A DNA stretch of 64,000 nucleotides, taken from positions 372,001 through 436,000 of the forward strand of contig CAJUBJ010000001.1 of the NCBI GenBank assembly GCA_910584655.1, written 5' to 3'. Every line of letters begins with the position of its first letter. Position 1 is the first letter of the stretch. This document shows, piece after piece, positions 1 through 6,972 of this stretch. The notes below the pieces were generated by a model. That model ran no database searches, was not told the origin of the DNA, and saw nothing but the letters and a program-made list of their open reading frames with translations. The stretch is from an uncultured Bacilli bacterium. Its GTDB lineage: Bacteria; Bacillota_I; Bacilli_A; RF39; UBA660. A program made the position numbers and the translations under genes.

Positions 1-162
1 GTCATTTTTTAGTTTTATTATCCATTCTTGATAGTTGTTTAGATATCTGTCTAATCCGCCACTTCCATGGATATTTGAATTATATCTATAGTGTTCTTCT
101 ATATATTCAATACCAGATTGTTTGTGTTTTAAAGTAGGTTTTACTAATCTTAAATATTCCAT
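1..162 (-). CDS. GNAT-like acetyltransferase, N-terminal part (runs off window)
   Basis: Partial gene: 54 codons are visible before the window edge. The product begins MEYLRLVKPTLKHK and carries an NIHGSGGLDRYL stretch. As I recall, this is typical of the N-terminus of a family of predicted GNAT acetyltransferases. The catalytic core lies outside the window, so the assignment rests on this N-terminal signature only. The ATG follows a clear GGAGAGAT-type ribosome binding site. It is the last visible gene of a minus-strand accessory run that also holds another GNAT protein and a nucleotidyltransferase. Confidence 0.65.
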   Translation of the reverse strand, partial: MEYLRLVKPTLKHKQSGIEYIEEHYRYNSNIHGSGGLDRYLNNYQEWIIKLKND

Positions 163-180
163 AGGTATCTCTCCTTTCTT

Positions 181-639
181 TTAGATTTTTAATTCCATTT
201 TTATGCTTTTTTCTTCAAAACCTAAATGTTTGTAGAAATTAAATGCATTTTCGTTAAATGACCATACACTTAATATTAATCCATCACATTTTTCTTTATT
301 GGCAAAAGATTTAGCAGTAGAAATTAAATTTTTTCCTATATTTTTCTTTTGACTCTTTTTTAATACTGCCAGTGTTTCGATTGCAAATAATTTTCTTGGC
401 AATGTGAGATTAGACTCTGTTTCGATAACTTTTCCTATTAAAAAACCATCTATTTCTTTATTATTTTCGGACACAAAGATTTTTATTTCTTTATTTTTTA
501 ACATCTCTTTAAAAGATGTACTATTTATTGGATCTGTAAATTTAAATATTTCTGGTTCATTTTCAGCATGTAGATTTTGAACTTCTTTAAAAATTATTAG
601 TATTTTTTTAAAATCTTTTAATTTTCCTAGTCTTATCAT
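181..639 (-). CDS. GNAT family N-acetyltransferase
   Basis: 152 residues, the usual size for a single-domain GNAT enzyme, which transfers an acetyl group from acetyl-CoA to an amine. The acetyl-CoA binding loop is readable as QKKNIGKNLI near residues 97-106. It is followed by the family's late pattern NENAFNFYKHLGFEE (about 128-142), where a tyrosine and GF close the fold. The substrate cannot be told from sequence. It starts with ATG after AAAGGAGAAC. It sits 15 bases downstream of the nucleotidyltransferase gene, so the two are probably co-transcribed. Such pairs are often small-molecule or antibiotic modification genes, but nothing here proves that. Confidence 0.85.
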   Translation of the reverse strand: MIRLGKLKDFKKILIIFKEVQNLHAENEPEIFKFTDPINSTSFKEMLKNKEIKIFVSENNKEIDGFLIGKVIETESNLTLPRKLFAIETLAVLKKSQKKNIGKNLISTAKSFANKEKCDGLILSVWSFNENAFNFYKHLGFEEKSIKMELKI

Positions 640-654
640 TTTTTGTTCTCCTTT

Positions 655-1371
655 CTATTCTATTTCTTGTCTTAAAATAAAATTATTTATATCAAAATTA
701 CCATCTTTAATAACATATTCGTATAGTTTCTTTAAGTTTTCTTCATTTTCATTATTAAAGCAATTAATAACTAATTTATTAAATTTATTTCGAGGAAATT
801 TATTTAATTTATATTTTTCTCGGTATTTTTTATCTTTAAAAAATCGTTCTATTTTTTGCTCTGGCAAGAGATTGTAGTTATTGTTGTACATATATGCTTC
901 AATTATATGTTTTAAACATATGTAGTATTGCATATGGTTGAAATATTTTGCTGCTTTATAGTCATCATATGCACACCATGCAGCGTAGTATTTCATAATA
1001 TCTTTTTTGTTTTTGATTTTTTCATATTTTATTGCTTCTTTTTTTAGTGCAGGTATAATGTCATTTTTATCATATAAAATTTTACAGTTTTTTAGCATAT
1101 TGGCTAAAGGGCCACCATGCCCTCTTTTATCTAATCTCATATATTCTATTAATTTTTTTTGAGGATTTATAAAATATTCGATTAGATAATTGTCTATTAA
1201 AACATTCCCTCGTTCACGATATTTTTCTTGGTCATTAATGATAATATATACATCTATATCACTATATTTGTCGTTATTTCCAACAGCATAACTACCAACT
1301 AATAATATCGCTTCGACATTTTCATTTTTTTTGTAATTTTTAACGAATTTATCTAAAGCTAACTTCCACAT
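655..1371 (-). CDS. Nucleotidyltransferase-fold protein (aminoglycoside/lincosamide-type superfamily)
   Basis: 238 residues. The N-terminal polymerase-beta-like nucleotidyltransferase signature is clear: GSYAVGNNDKYSDIDVYII at about 26-44, with the GS pair and the two metal-binding aspartates of DxD (SDIDV). The helical C-terminal half (about 120-238, rich in Tyr, Lys and Asn) resembles the four-helix domain found in drug nucleotidyltransferases. The likely reaction is transfer of a nucleotide to a small molecule, but the substrate is unknown. It lies between a tiny ORF and a GNAT gene on the same strand. ATG follows AAAGGAGTG. It could be a resistance gene or a housekeeping family member. 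Confidence 0.8.
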   Translation of the reverse strand: MWKLALDKFVKNYKKNENVEAILLVGSYAVGNNDKYSDIDVYIIINDQEKYRERGNVLIDNYLIEYFINPQKKLIEYMRLDKRGHGGPLANMLKNCKILYDKNDIIPALKKEAIKYEKIKNKKDIMKYYAAWCAYDDYKAAKYFNHMQYYICLKHIIEAYMYNNNYNLLPEQKIERFFKDKKYREKYKLNKFPRNKFNKLVINCFNNENEENLKKLYEYVIKDGNFDINNFILRQEIE

Positions 1372-1391
1372 TTTTTCACTCCTTTCTATTT

Positions 1392-1529
1392 TTATTTTTT
1401 TAATGAGAGTTTTAAATTTTTTTCATAATATTTTCTTAAATATTCAAGATATGATTCATAATAATTTTTTAAATATTTATATAGATTCTTTTTGTAATAT
1501 TCAAGTTCTTCTCTTGTATAAGTTTTCAT
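1392..1529 (-). CDS. Small hypothetical protein, 45 aa
   Basis: A 45-codon frame beginning MKTYTREELEYYKKNLYKYL, preceded by a good site (AAAGGAGAATTAAA). The product is extremely rich in Tyr, Lys and Leu and reads as one long amphipathic helix with heptad-like YL/YY spacing. No family is recognised. It is 20 bases upstream of the nucleotidyltransferase and just downstream of terminator-like element A. It may be a real microprotein or a leader peptide. Short AT-rich frames also occur by chance, so confidence is limited by size, though the RBS is strong. Confidence 0.45.
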   Translation of the reverse strand: MKTYTREELEYYKKNLYKYLKNYYESYLEYLRKYYEKNLKLSLKK

Positions 1530-1552
1530 TTTAATTCTCCTTTCTTTTTAAA

Positions 1553-1620
1553 CAAAAAGAGCCACATATAATAATGTGACTCCGATTTCTCGTGTAGGTT
1601 TATCACCCTATGTAGCTCGA
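1553..1620 (-). promoter_or_regulatory. Structured attenuator-like element, copy A
   Basis: Read on the minus strand: a GAGCT segment, an AGGGT...ACCTACACG hairpin region, then CGGAGTCAC leading into a terminator hairpin (GAGTCACAT / ATGTGGCTC with a T-rich tail at 1559-1582). The upstream arm GAGCTACATA can pair over ten bases (one G.U) with the 3' arm of the terminator, which is what an anti-terminator would look like. It lies downstream of the 46-aa ORF and upstream of the 45-aa ORF and the nucleotidyltransferase. I do not recognise a known riboswitch class. Function is inferred from structure only. Confidence 0.5.
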
Positions 1621-1632
1621 TAAAAATTAATC

Positions 1633-1773
1633 TTATACATACTCACCAAGAGTACGAAAACATAAGAAGGCGATACTTTTAATAGTCAAAGTGTAGATTT
1701 GCCCTGTTGTTTTCTGTACTATAAATTTTATTTTTAATACTTTTTGTGTGACATTATACCCGAATGACATCAT
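1633..1773 (-). CDS. Small hypothetical protein, 46 aa, between the two repeat elements
   Basis: 46 codons starting MMSFGYNVTQKVLKIKF, directly after an excellent AAAGGAGGTGAT site. The frame stays open upstream through element copy B from a GTG, but the strong RBS fixes the start at the ATG pair (1773 or 1770). The product is basic with a short hydrophobic stretch (SIAFLCF) near its end and matches no family I know. It is flanked on both sides by copies of the same terminator-bearing element. It could be a leader peptide controlling the downstream nucleotidyltransferase/GNAT genes, a small toxin, or a cassette-like insert. Confidence 0.5.
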   Translation of the reverse strand: MMSFGYNVTQKVLKIKFIVQKTTGQIYTLTIKSIAFLCFRTLGEYV

Positions 1774-1813
1774 AAATATCACCTCCTTTTCTAGTTCGTG
1801 TTTTTTTGAATAC

Positions 1814-1882
1814 AAAAAGCCACGAACAAAATATTCGTGACTCCGTTTAATACGTGTAGGTATTGTACCCAGCACAGCTCGA
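1814..1882 (-). promoter_or_regulatory. Structured attenuator-like element, copy B
   Basis: Second copy of the element at 1553-1620. Conserved blocks in order on the minus strand are TCGAGCT, GGGT, ACCTACACG and CGGAGTCAC, then a terminator hairpin (GTCACGAA / TTCGTGGC plus TTTTT, at 1819-1841). The hairpin arms differ from copy A but compensate, so the stem is kept while the sequence drifts. The terminator lies between a good promoter (1912-1940) and the RBS of the 46-aa ORF, a placement expected for transcription attenuation. Confidence 0.5.
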
Positions 1883-1911
1883 AAGTTCTTATGTGCTCTC
1901 ACTTGTTTATG

Positions 1912-1940
1912 AAAATAACACTTTTTTTTATATATGTCAA
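1912..1940 (-). promoter_or_regulatory. Predicted sigma-A promoter upstream of element B
   Basis: Minus-strand TTGACA, 17-base spacer, TATTTT. It lies just past the stop of the tyrosine recombinase. Transcription would begin about 30 bases before the first conserved block of element B, giving a leader of about 95 nt that ends in a terminator. Confidence 0.5.
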
Positions 1941-1953
1941 ATTTTTTGATGAA

Positions 1954-2847
1954 TTATTGTCTTGGAAAAGATTTTAAGTAAACGCTTCTTAATCTTTCGT
2001 TTGTTATATGTGTATATATTTGTGTTGTAGATAATGATGAGTGCCCTAGTAATTCTTGCACACTTTTTAAGTCTGCTCCGTTATTTAACATATCTGTTGC
2101 AAAAGTGTGCCTTAGAACATGTGGCGATATCTTGTGTTTTAATGCAGCTTCTTCAACAACTTTGTTTACTATATTCTCTACGCTTCTACTAGATAGAGAA
2201 CCGCCATTTTTATTTAAAAAAAGAATATTAGGAGATTTTTTTGTTGCTAAGATTGGTCTTGATTCTTCTAGATATAGCTTTAAGTATTTCAGCGCATATT
2301 CACCAAAGAAAACTATTCGATCTTTATTTCCTTTTCCTGTAATTTTTATTTCTTTGTCATTTATATCTATATCGTTTAAATTTATACTAGTTAATTCCGA
2401 AACACGTAGACCTGTTGCATATAGTAATTCAATTATTAAACGATTTCTTATTTCTAAAGGAGTTTCGACTGAAAGTGATTCGAAAATTGTTTGTATTTCG
2501 TTAGGTTGGAGAAAATTTGGAAGCTTTTTTTCTTTCTTAGGATTTTTTATTAATTTGAAGTTATTTATTTTTATTTTATTTTGTGTTATTAAATAGGAAT
2601 AAAAATGTCTTAAAGTACTTAAAGTTCTTGATATGGAATTTTTTGATAATTTTAGTTCGTCTAAATATTTTAAATATTCTCGAATTTGATCTTTATTAAT
2701 AGTTATATAATTGATTTTTTTGAGGATTATATAGCTATAATAATTATCTAAATCTCTTTGGCAACTTATTATGGTGTTTGTTGAATATCTTTTTTCGTTT
2801 TCTAAATATTTTATAAATTCTTTTATATCTTTTGATAAATAATTCAT
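1954..2847 (-). CDS. Tyrosine recombinase, XerC/XerD family
   Basis: 297 residues, the normal Xer length. The N-terminal SAM-like core-binding domain (about 5-90) is followed by a catalytic domain with the expected set: Arg in ATGLRVSEL (about 144-152), Lys in KGNKDR, HxLRH (HVLRHTFAT, about 243), LGHSSLSTTQIYTH and the nucleophile Tyr in the last motif. Chromosome dimer resolution at dif is the likely role, since the protein is full length and Xer-like throughout. A second possibility is recombination of the small repeat-flanked module immediately downstream. XerC and XerD cannot be separated from sequence alone. Confidence 0.9.
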   Translation of the reverse strand: MNYLSKDIKEFIKYLENEKRYSTNTIISCQRDLDNYYSYIILKKINYITINKDQIREYLKYLDELKLSKNSISRTLSTLRHFYSYLITQNKIKINNFKLIKNPKKEKKLPNFLQPNEIQTIFESLSVETPLEIRNRLIIELLYATGLRVSELTSINLNDIDINDKEIKITGKGNKDRIVFFGEYALKYLKLYLEESRPILATKKSPNILFLNKNGGSLSSRSVENIVNKVVEEAALKHKISPHVLRHTFATDMLNNGADLKSVQELLGHSSLSTTQIYTHITNERLRSVYLKSFPRQ

Positions 2848-2886
2848 TTAATCACCTACTATATTTTGATTATAACATTTTTTAAT

Positions 2887-2920
2887 AATAAAAGAAGCTT
2901 TATTTCTTTAAGCTTCTTTT
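2887..2920 (-). terminator. Rho-independent terminator
   Basis: AGAAGCTT ... AAGCTTCT stem followed by TTTTATT on the minus strand, overlapping the end of the gene at 2900. Confidence 0.75.
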
Positions 2921-3595
2921 GTGTCTGTTATTAAATAATTGAATAACGTTTTGAAGATTTTTTAGTTCATCTTCTCCAAGACTACATAAAAAATCGAATG
3001 TTACTTCTTTGCCTCCAATTGATATTTTACTCTCTAGAATAGTATCAATCATAATAAATCTTTCTTCTTCGCGGTCGTCTTTTATAGGTTCTTGATATTT
3101 TATAGTGTCAGAAACTATGCCACGTTTAGCTAAATCTTCAGGGGTAAGTTCTTCATCACTGTACATTTCTTTTATTTCATCATCTGATAAAATTTGTAAA
3201 TCTTTTTCTTCATCGTTTTGAATAATTGAAACACATAGTTGACTTGTTTTTTGACTTTCAACAAAATCAATAGATAATTGGGATGCAATTCCAGCTGGCT
3301 CTGATTTAATGACTTTTTTTCGTGAACTTTTAATTCCTAATTTTTTTCTTAAATTTACAAGTTCATTGTAAGTCATAGTATATATATCGCTATCTTCAAG
3401 AGACAATGATACTTCAGGATGAAGATTAAGATATTCGATTATTTCTTGAGGGTATTTTTTCATTGCTGCTTTTATATTTTTACACATACTAGCTATTTGA
3501 TATATAGATTTTGTTGAAAAAAGTAAGTTAACGTCATATGTTGTGTTTAAACTTAAAAATTCTTTAAATTCTTCTATCTCTTTTTTTGTATACAT
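2900..3595 (-). CDS. Hypothetical protein, 231 aa
   Basis: No family recognised. The N-terminal third is mixed helical and begins MYTKKEIEEFKEFLSL. The middle (about 110-160) is acidic and low complexity (NDEEKDLQILSDDEI, YSDEELTPEDLAKRG). The end is helical (GEDELKNLQNVIQLFNN). There is no signal peptide or membrane span, so it is likely cytoplasmic. I set the start at the ATG preceded by AGGTGA at 5-base spacing rather than the GTG nine bases upstream, which overlaps that RBS. It is followed by its own terminator. The adjacent gene at 3634 is also a lineage-specific unknown. Confidence 0.75.
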   Translation of the reverse strand: MYTKKEIEEFKEFLSLNTTYDVNLLFSTKSIYQIASMCKNIKAAMKKYPQEIIEYLNLHPEVSLSLEDSDIYTMTYNELVNLRKKLGIKSSRKKVIKSEPAGIASQLSIDFVESQKTSQLCVSIIQNDEEKDLQILSDDEIKEMYSDEELTPEDLAKRGIVSDTIKYQEPIKDDREEERFIMIDTILESKISIGGKEVTFDFLCSLGEDELKNLQNVIQLFNNRHKRSLKK

Positions 3596-3633
3596 AACAT
3601 TCACCTAGTCTAAATATAAATTAAAGTTTAATT

Positions 3634-4257
3634 TTATGCAACTTTATCTTCACTTTTTGAATAATCTCTTTTTATTAAAATGGGATTTTCATTATTATTA
3701 AGACACTTTTCTATTATTTTTCGAGACAACTTGATTATAATACTTCTTTTTATAGCATAGCTTAAATCGTTTAAAACACTTAGAGCAGCATATGTTACTT
3801 TCTCTCCTTGAATTTTAAAATAATCGATATTTCTTATTATATATTTTATTTCTTCTAATTTTTTATCTTCAATATTTAGATTACATATATTATATATTTC
3901 ACTTAGATTTTGTTTGTTATCTATATTCGTTATTATGTATCCGATTATTGCGTTTATTGATAATATATTGGTGTCTTCTTTAAAAATTGGACCATCTTTT
4001 AATTCACGATATTTGCCTTTTTCATGATATATAATTGCAAAGCCTTGATATTGTTCTTCTTTATCTACTATATTTGCTCTTAATATTGCGTTAATAAGAT
4101 CTAATCTTGTTATTTTTTTAGTAAAAGAATCTATGCCTTCAAGAGTAAGAAGGTTTTCACCACTATATATATCTAATAAATGCCATTCTAGTGGAAGATA
4201 ATCGTTATTATTTCTTTTTATGGCTAATAAATATGCTCTATTAGATAATTCTTTCAT
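3634..4257 (-). CDS. Hypothetical protein, 207 aa
   Basis: A soluble, mostly alpha/beta protein with no motif I can name. It begins MKELSNRAYLLAIKRNNN. The central region holds LDLINAILRANIVD and a helical C-terminal part ends LIKRDYSKSEDKVA. The ATG lies right after a GGAGG site and a T-run; the sequence CTCCTCTTAAGGAG just upstream could fold and hide that site. It sits between the yqxA-like/spoIIP pair and another unknown gene, with no functional clue from context. Confidence 0.7.
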   Translation of the reverse strand: MKELSNRAYLLAIKRNNNDYLPLEWHLLDIYSGENLLTLEGIDSFTKKITRLDLINAILRANIVDKEEQYQGFAIIYHEKGKYRELKDGPIFKEDTNILSINAIIGYIITNIDNKQNLSEIYNICNLNIEDKKLEEIKYIIRNIDYFKIQGEKVTYAALSVLNDLSYAIKRSIIIKLSRKIIEKCLNNNENPILIKRDYSKSEDKVA

Positions 4258-4310
4258 AAAAAAACCTCCTTAAGAGGAGAATTATATCATAATTTGAAAA
4301 CTATAGTCAA

Positions 4311-4643
4311 TTATTTAAAGAAGCTACCTATATAGTCAAAAAATTTTGTTACTTTATTATTTATAAAATCGTTAACCCCTTCACCGATATTATATCCGAG
4401 ATTTGTAATAGGAGTTGATGTGTCAATGTAGGTTTCCTCAGTGTAATCTTTTATATCCACGAATTTTCCATCTCGAACATCACTTTCAAATTCTTTTATT
4501 TTTTCTTCTGTTAAAATTGTTTTGTTATTTATTTCATTTTTGTAATTTCCACTTTCTACTTGAAAATAGTTTATTAAAAAAATGATAAATAAAAGTAATA
4601 CGATTCTTCTAAAAATAATCCAGGCTTTTTTGCTATTTTTCAT
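4311..4643 (-). CDS. Small membrane protein downstream of spoIIP (YqxA-like)
   Basis: 110 residues with one membrane span (about 9-27, VLLLFIIFLINYF) and an outside domain with an acidic middle. In Bacillus the gene after spoIIP is yqxA, a small sporulation membrane protein (DUF3679). The position, size, single span and the pattern ITNLGYNIGEGVNDFI near the end fit that family. The start codon overlaps the spoIIP stop (TAATG), implying translational coupling and joint use during sporulation. The family name is inferred mainly from position and architecture. Confidence 0.65.
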   Translation of the reverse strand: MKNSKKAWIIFRRIVLLLFIIFLINYFQVESGNYKNEINNKTILTEEKIKEFESDVRDGKFVDIKDYTEETYIDTSTPITNLGYNIGEGVNDFINNKVTKFFDYIGSFFK

Positions 4644-5551
4644 TATTCACCTTCTAAGTATTTTAAAATTACTTTAGATAAGATTTTAAGAGAATTATTT
4701 AACTCTTCTATTTCATTATATTGTCCTCCTAGCTCAATTAGAACACTATTTGAAGATAGATTTTGATTATATATGCCATTTACTCCAGGACCACTTTTTT
4801 TACTTATGCCACGCGTTATACCTGGTATTTCTTCATTAAGATAATCGTTTAGCGTTTGAGCTAAATTATAATTTTGTTCATAATTTTCGTGTTCTGCACC
4901 AACTACAAATAATATCTTGGCATATGGAATTTCTTTATAAGTCATAAGTGTTTTGCTTAAAGGAGCAGAATCTCTATGTAAATCAATTATTAACTTAAGT
5001 GTTGGGGTTTCATTTATTTTCTTTTGAACTAACTCTTTTGAAGCGTCATAACTATATTTATAACTCCAGTTATTTTTCTTCAAAATTTCAGTGACGCTAT
5101 TTTCTTCAACTAATACATTTATTCCTAAATCATAAAGATAATCTTTTAGGATGTAACTCATTGTTTTTACTGTTGGATTTATGTTGTAAACTTCAAGATA
5201 TTTATCGCTGTAGCTTTCAGTTTCATGAGTACTATATATATAAACTAAATTATTTTTAGAAGTTGTATTATCTACGTTAATAGTATTATTATTGTTGTTT
5301 TCAAAAAAAGTGAATTCTGTTTTTAAAATATTCTCTGGTTTTTGATATTTACTTAGAAGTGGGGATTTTTTTTCGTTTTTTGTGCTTTCTATTATGTGAT
5401 TAATAATTTTTTCATTTGATAATTTTGATAAATAGAGATTGTATATTAGGTTATAGAACAAATTGAAAGATATATAAATAGTTAAAATGAACATTATTAT
5501 CTTGAACCAATTAAATTTATTTTTTCTTTTTGCTTTGAAATGCTTTTTCAA
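4643..5551 (-). CDS. spoIIP: Stage II sporulation protein P, peptidoglycan amidase/endopeptidase
   Basis: SpoIIP works with SpoIID and SpoIIM to thin septal peptidoglycan and drive engulfment. Visible: one N-terminal span (about 16-38), then the catalytic domain with YSTHETESYSD (zinc ligands), IDLHRDSA and a C-terminal VLIELGGQYNEIEEL glutamate motif. I place the start at TTG 5551, six bases after AAGGTGAT. An ATG 81 bases further upstream has no RBS and would add a 27-residue tail reaching toward the divergent rpsT promoter. With this start the protein has 302 residues and a conventional signal-anchor. The yqxA-like gene follows with overlapping TAATG. Confidence 0.9.
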   Translation of the reverse strand: MKKHFKAKRKNKFNWFKIIMFILTIYISFNLFYNLIYNLYLSKLSNEKIINHIIESTKNEKKSPLLSKYQKPENILKTEFTFFENNNNNTINVDNTTSKNNLVYIYSTHETESYSDKYLEVYNINPTVKTMSYILKDYLYDLGINVLVEENSVTEILKKNNWSYKYSYDASKELVQKKINETPTLKLIIDLHRDSAPLSKTLMTYKEIPYAKILFVVGAEHENYEQNYNLAQTLNDYLNEEIPGITRGISKKSGPGVNGIYNQNLSSNSVLIELGGQYNEIEELNNSLKILSKVILKYLEGE

Positions 5552-5616
5552 TATTATCACCTTGGGATAATATACATTAAGAAAATATAAAATTAAGTCG
5601 TTTTTTTTACTTTTAC

Positions 5617-5645
5617 TTGCAATTATATTCAATATTTAGTATAAT
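5617..5645 (+). promoter_or_regulatory. Promoter of rpsT
   Basis: TTGCAA, 17-base spacer, TATAAT, leading 32 bases later to the rpsT start. A near-consensus vegetative promoter. Confidence 0.75.
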
Positions 5646-5677
5646 TCTATTTGTATTCAAGGGAAGGAGCGACGAAG

Positions 5678-5941
5678 ATGGCTAATATTAAGAGTTCTAA
5701 AAAAGCAATCAAAGTTATAGCTAAAAAAACAGAAGAAAATCATGATTATAAAGCAAGAGTTAAAAATTCTATTAAAGCTTGTGAAAAAGCTATAGCTGCT
5801 AAGGATGTAGCCGCTGCTACTGAAGCTGTTAAAAAAGTACAAAAGAACATTGATAAAGCTGTTAGCAAAGGTGTTATCAAGAAGAACACAGCTGATAGAG
5901 AAAAATCAAGATTAAATACAAAAGTTAAAGATATGAAGTGA
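5678..5941 (+). CDS. rpsT: 30S ribosomal protein S20
   Basis: 87 residues starting MANIKSSKKAIKV, the classic S20 N-terminus. It is highly basic and nearly all helical, as expected for this 16S rRNA-binding bundle. The start is the ATG after GGGAAGGAGCGACGAAG; an in-frame upstream TTG is ignored because the RBS would lie inside the gene. It is divergent from spoIIP, an arrangement resembling the rpsT/gpr-spoIIP neighbourhood of Bacillus. It has its own strong promoter and terminator, so it is monocistronic. Confidence 0.97.
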   Translation: MANIKSSKKAIKVIAKKTEENHDYKARVKNSIKACEKAIAAKDVAAATEAVKKVQKNIDKAVSKGVIKKNTADREKSRLNTKVKDMK

Positions 5942-5960
5942 TAATTGCTTCATTTTTTTA
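5933..5960 (+). terminator. Terminator of rpsT
   Basis: ATGAAG ... CTTCAT stem that includes the stop codon, followed by seven T. Confidence 0.65.
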
Positions 5961-6014
5961 TTGATTAATGTTTATTTATTGTTGATGTGTTATAATATTT
6001 AATATGGTGATTTT

Positions 6015-6932
6015 ATGATAAAACTTAAAAATATACTTTCTTTTTTACTTTCTTTAGTAGTTATAGTGACGATAATTTTAAATTTTGATATAATAGTTGA
6101 TAAACTTAAAGATATTGTCTATGTTAGACCAGAATTAGTTATAAATCCTAGTAATGATTATACAAAGAAATATGATTTTAATTATGTTAAACAAGTGGAT
6201 GAATATATTCCTTATAATTATAAGGATTTAGAAAATATTTTCTTTAGTGTACTTAATCAAGGATGGGATGAATTTACATTTTATTGTCCTAAGGAATATG
6301 AGGAATGCTTAAATGATGTTGCTAAACTAAGCTATGATGAAGTTTTATTAAGTGATATTAATAACTATGTTCACCCTTATAATAGCTATTCTACTATAAG
6401 AACTTTATATGATGATACTGGAGAAATTACAATAAAAATTAAACATTTATATAGCGATAGTGAAATTAAAAAAATTGATAATGATATTGATCTTATTATG
6501 AATAATCTTGTTGATGATAAGATGGATGATAATGAAAAAATCAAAGTGTTGCACGATTATATAATTAACAATACTAAATATGATGTTTTAAGAGCTAATG
6601 AAGGGACAAGTTCATATGATTCTTCTAGAATATTAGGTGTTTTGTATGACCACTACTCTATTTGTAGCGGTTATACTGATATTATGGCTGTTATGTTATA
6701 TAAGTTAGGTATTCCTAATTTCAAAGTTGCTAGTGAGACTCATGTATGGAATGCTGTTTATTTGAATGAAGAGTGGCTACATTTGGACTTAACTTGGGAT
6801 GATCCGGTTTCTACTTCAGGTAAAGATATTCTTGATCATACATATTTTTTAATTAATAATGATATTTTGGAATCTCTTGAAGATACAAAAGAACATACAT
6901 ATAATAAAAATGTCTATTTGGAATTAAAATAA
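6015..6932 (+). CDS. Membrane-anchored transglutaminase-like protein
   Basis: 305 residues: N-terminal membrane anchor (about 7-27), then an extracellular domain ending in a transglutaminase-like cysteine protease fold. The triad is visible as Cys in YSICSGYTDIMA (about 217), His in ETHVWNAV (about 243) and Asp in LHLDLTWDDP (about 258). This family includes secreted peptidases and crosslinkers, often acting on cell-wall or surface proteins; the substrate here is unknown. It begins after GGTGATTTT and is followed by a bidirectional terminator. An envelope role is inferred from the anchor. Confidence 0.85.
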   Translation: MIKLKNILSFLLSLVVIVTIILNFDIIVDKLKDIVYVRPELVINPSNDYTKKYDFNYVKQVDEYIPYNYKDLENIFFSVLNQGWDEFTFYCPKEYEECLNDVAKLSYDEVLLSDINNYVHPYNSYSTIRTLYDDTGEITIKIKHLYSDSEIKKIDNDIDLIMNNLVDDKMDDNEKIKVLHDYIINNTKYDVLRANEGTSSYDSSRILGVLYDHYSICSGYTDIMAVMLYKLGIPNFKVASETHVWNAVYLNEEWLHLDLTWDDPVSTSGKDILDHTYFLINNDILESLEDTKEHTYNKNVYLELK

Positions 6933-6965
6933 AAATCTACACTTTTATTTTGTGTAGATTTTTTG
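6931..6965. terminator. Bidirectional terminator
   Basis: AATCTACAC / GTGTAGATT stem with A-runs before and T-runs after. It serves the transglutaminase-like gene on the plus strand and the ABC exporter operon on the minus strand. Confidence 0.85.
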
Positions 6966-6972
6966 TATATTT

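Noticed and set aside
1553..1882. Reading the duplicated elements as T-box leaders
   Set aside because: They share a GGGT...ACC...ACACG hairpin that resembles the short Stem I before glyQS, but no T-box sequence (UGGNACCGCG-like) follows, and the terminator begins too early.
1633..1902. A longer 89-codon reading of the small ORF from a GTG at 1902
   Set aside because: It runs straight through the conserved element B and its terminator; the strong GGAGGTGAT site defines the shorter start.
2105..2596. A plus-strand frame of 163 codons inside the recombinase gene
   Set aside because: Shadow of the xer gene; no RBS and low-complexity Phe/Leu/Ile product.
4258..4290. Terminator upstream of the gene at 3634
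   Set aside because: The CTCCTCTTAAGGAG fold is short and includes the RBS; the T-run leads directly into the ATG, so I could not tell terminator from RBS-hiding hairpin and left it out as a feature.
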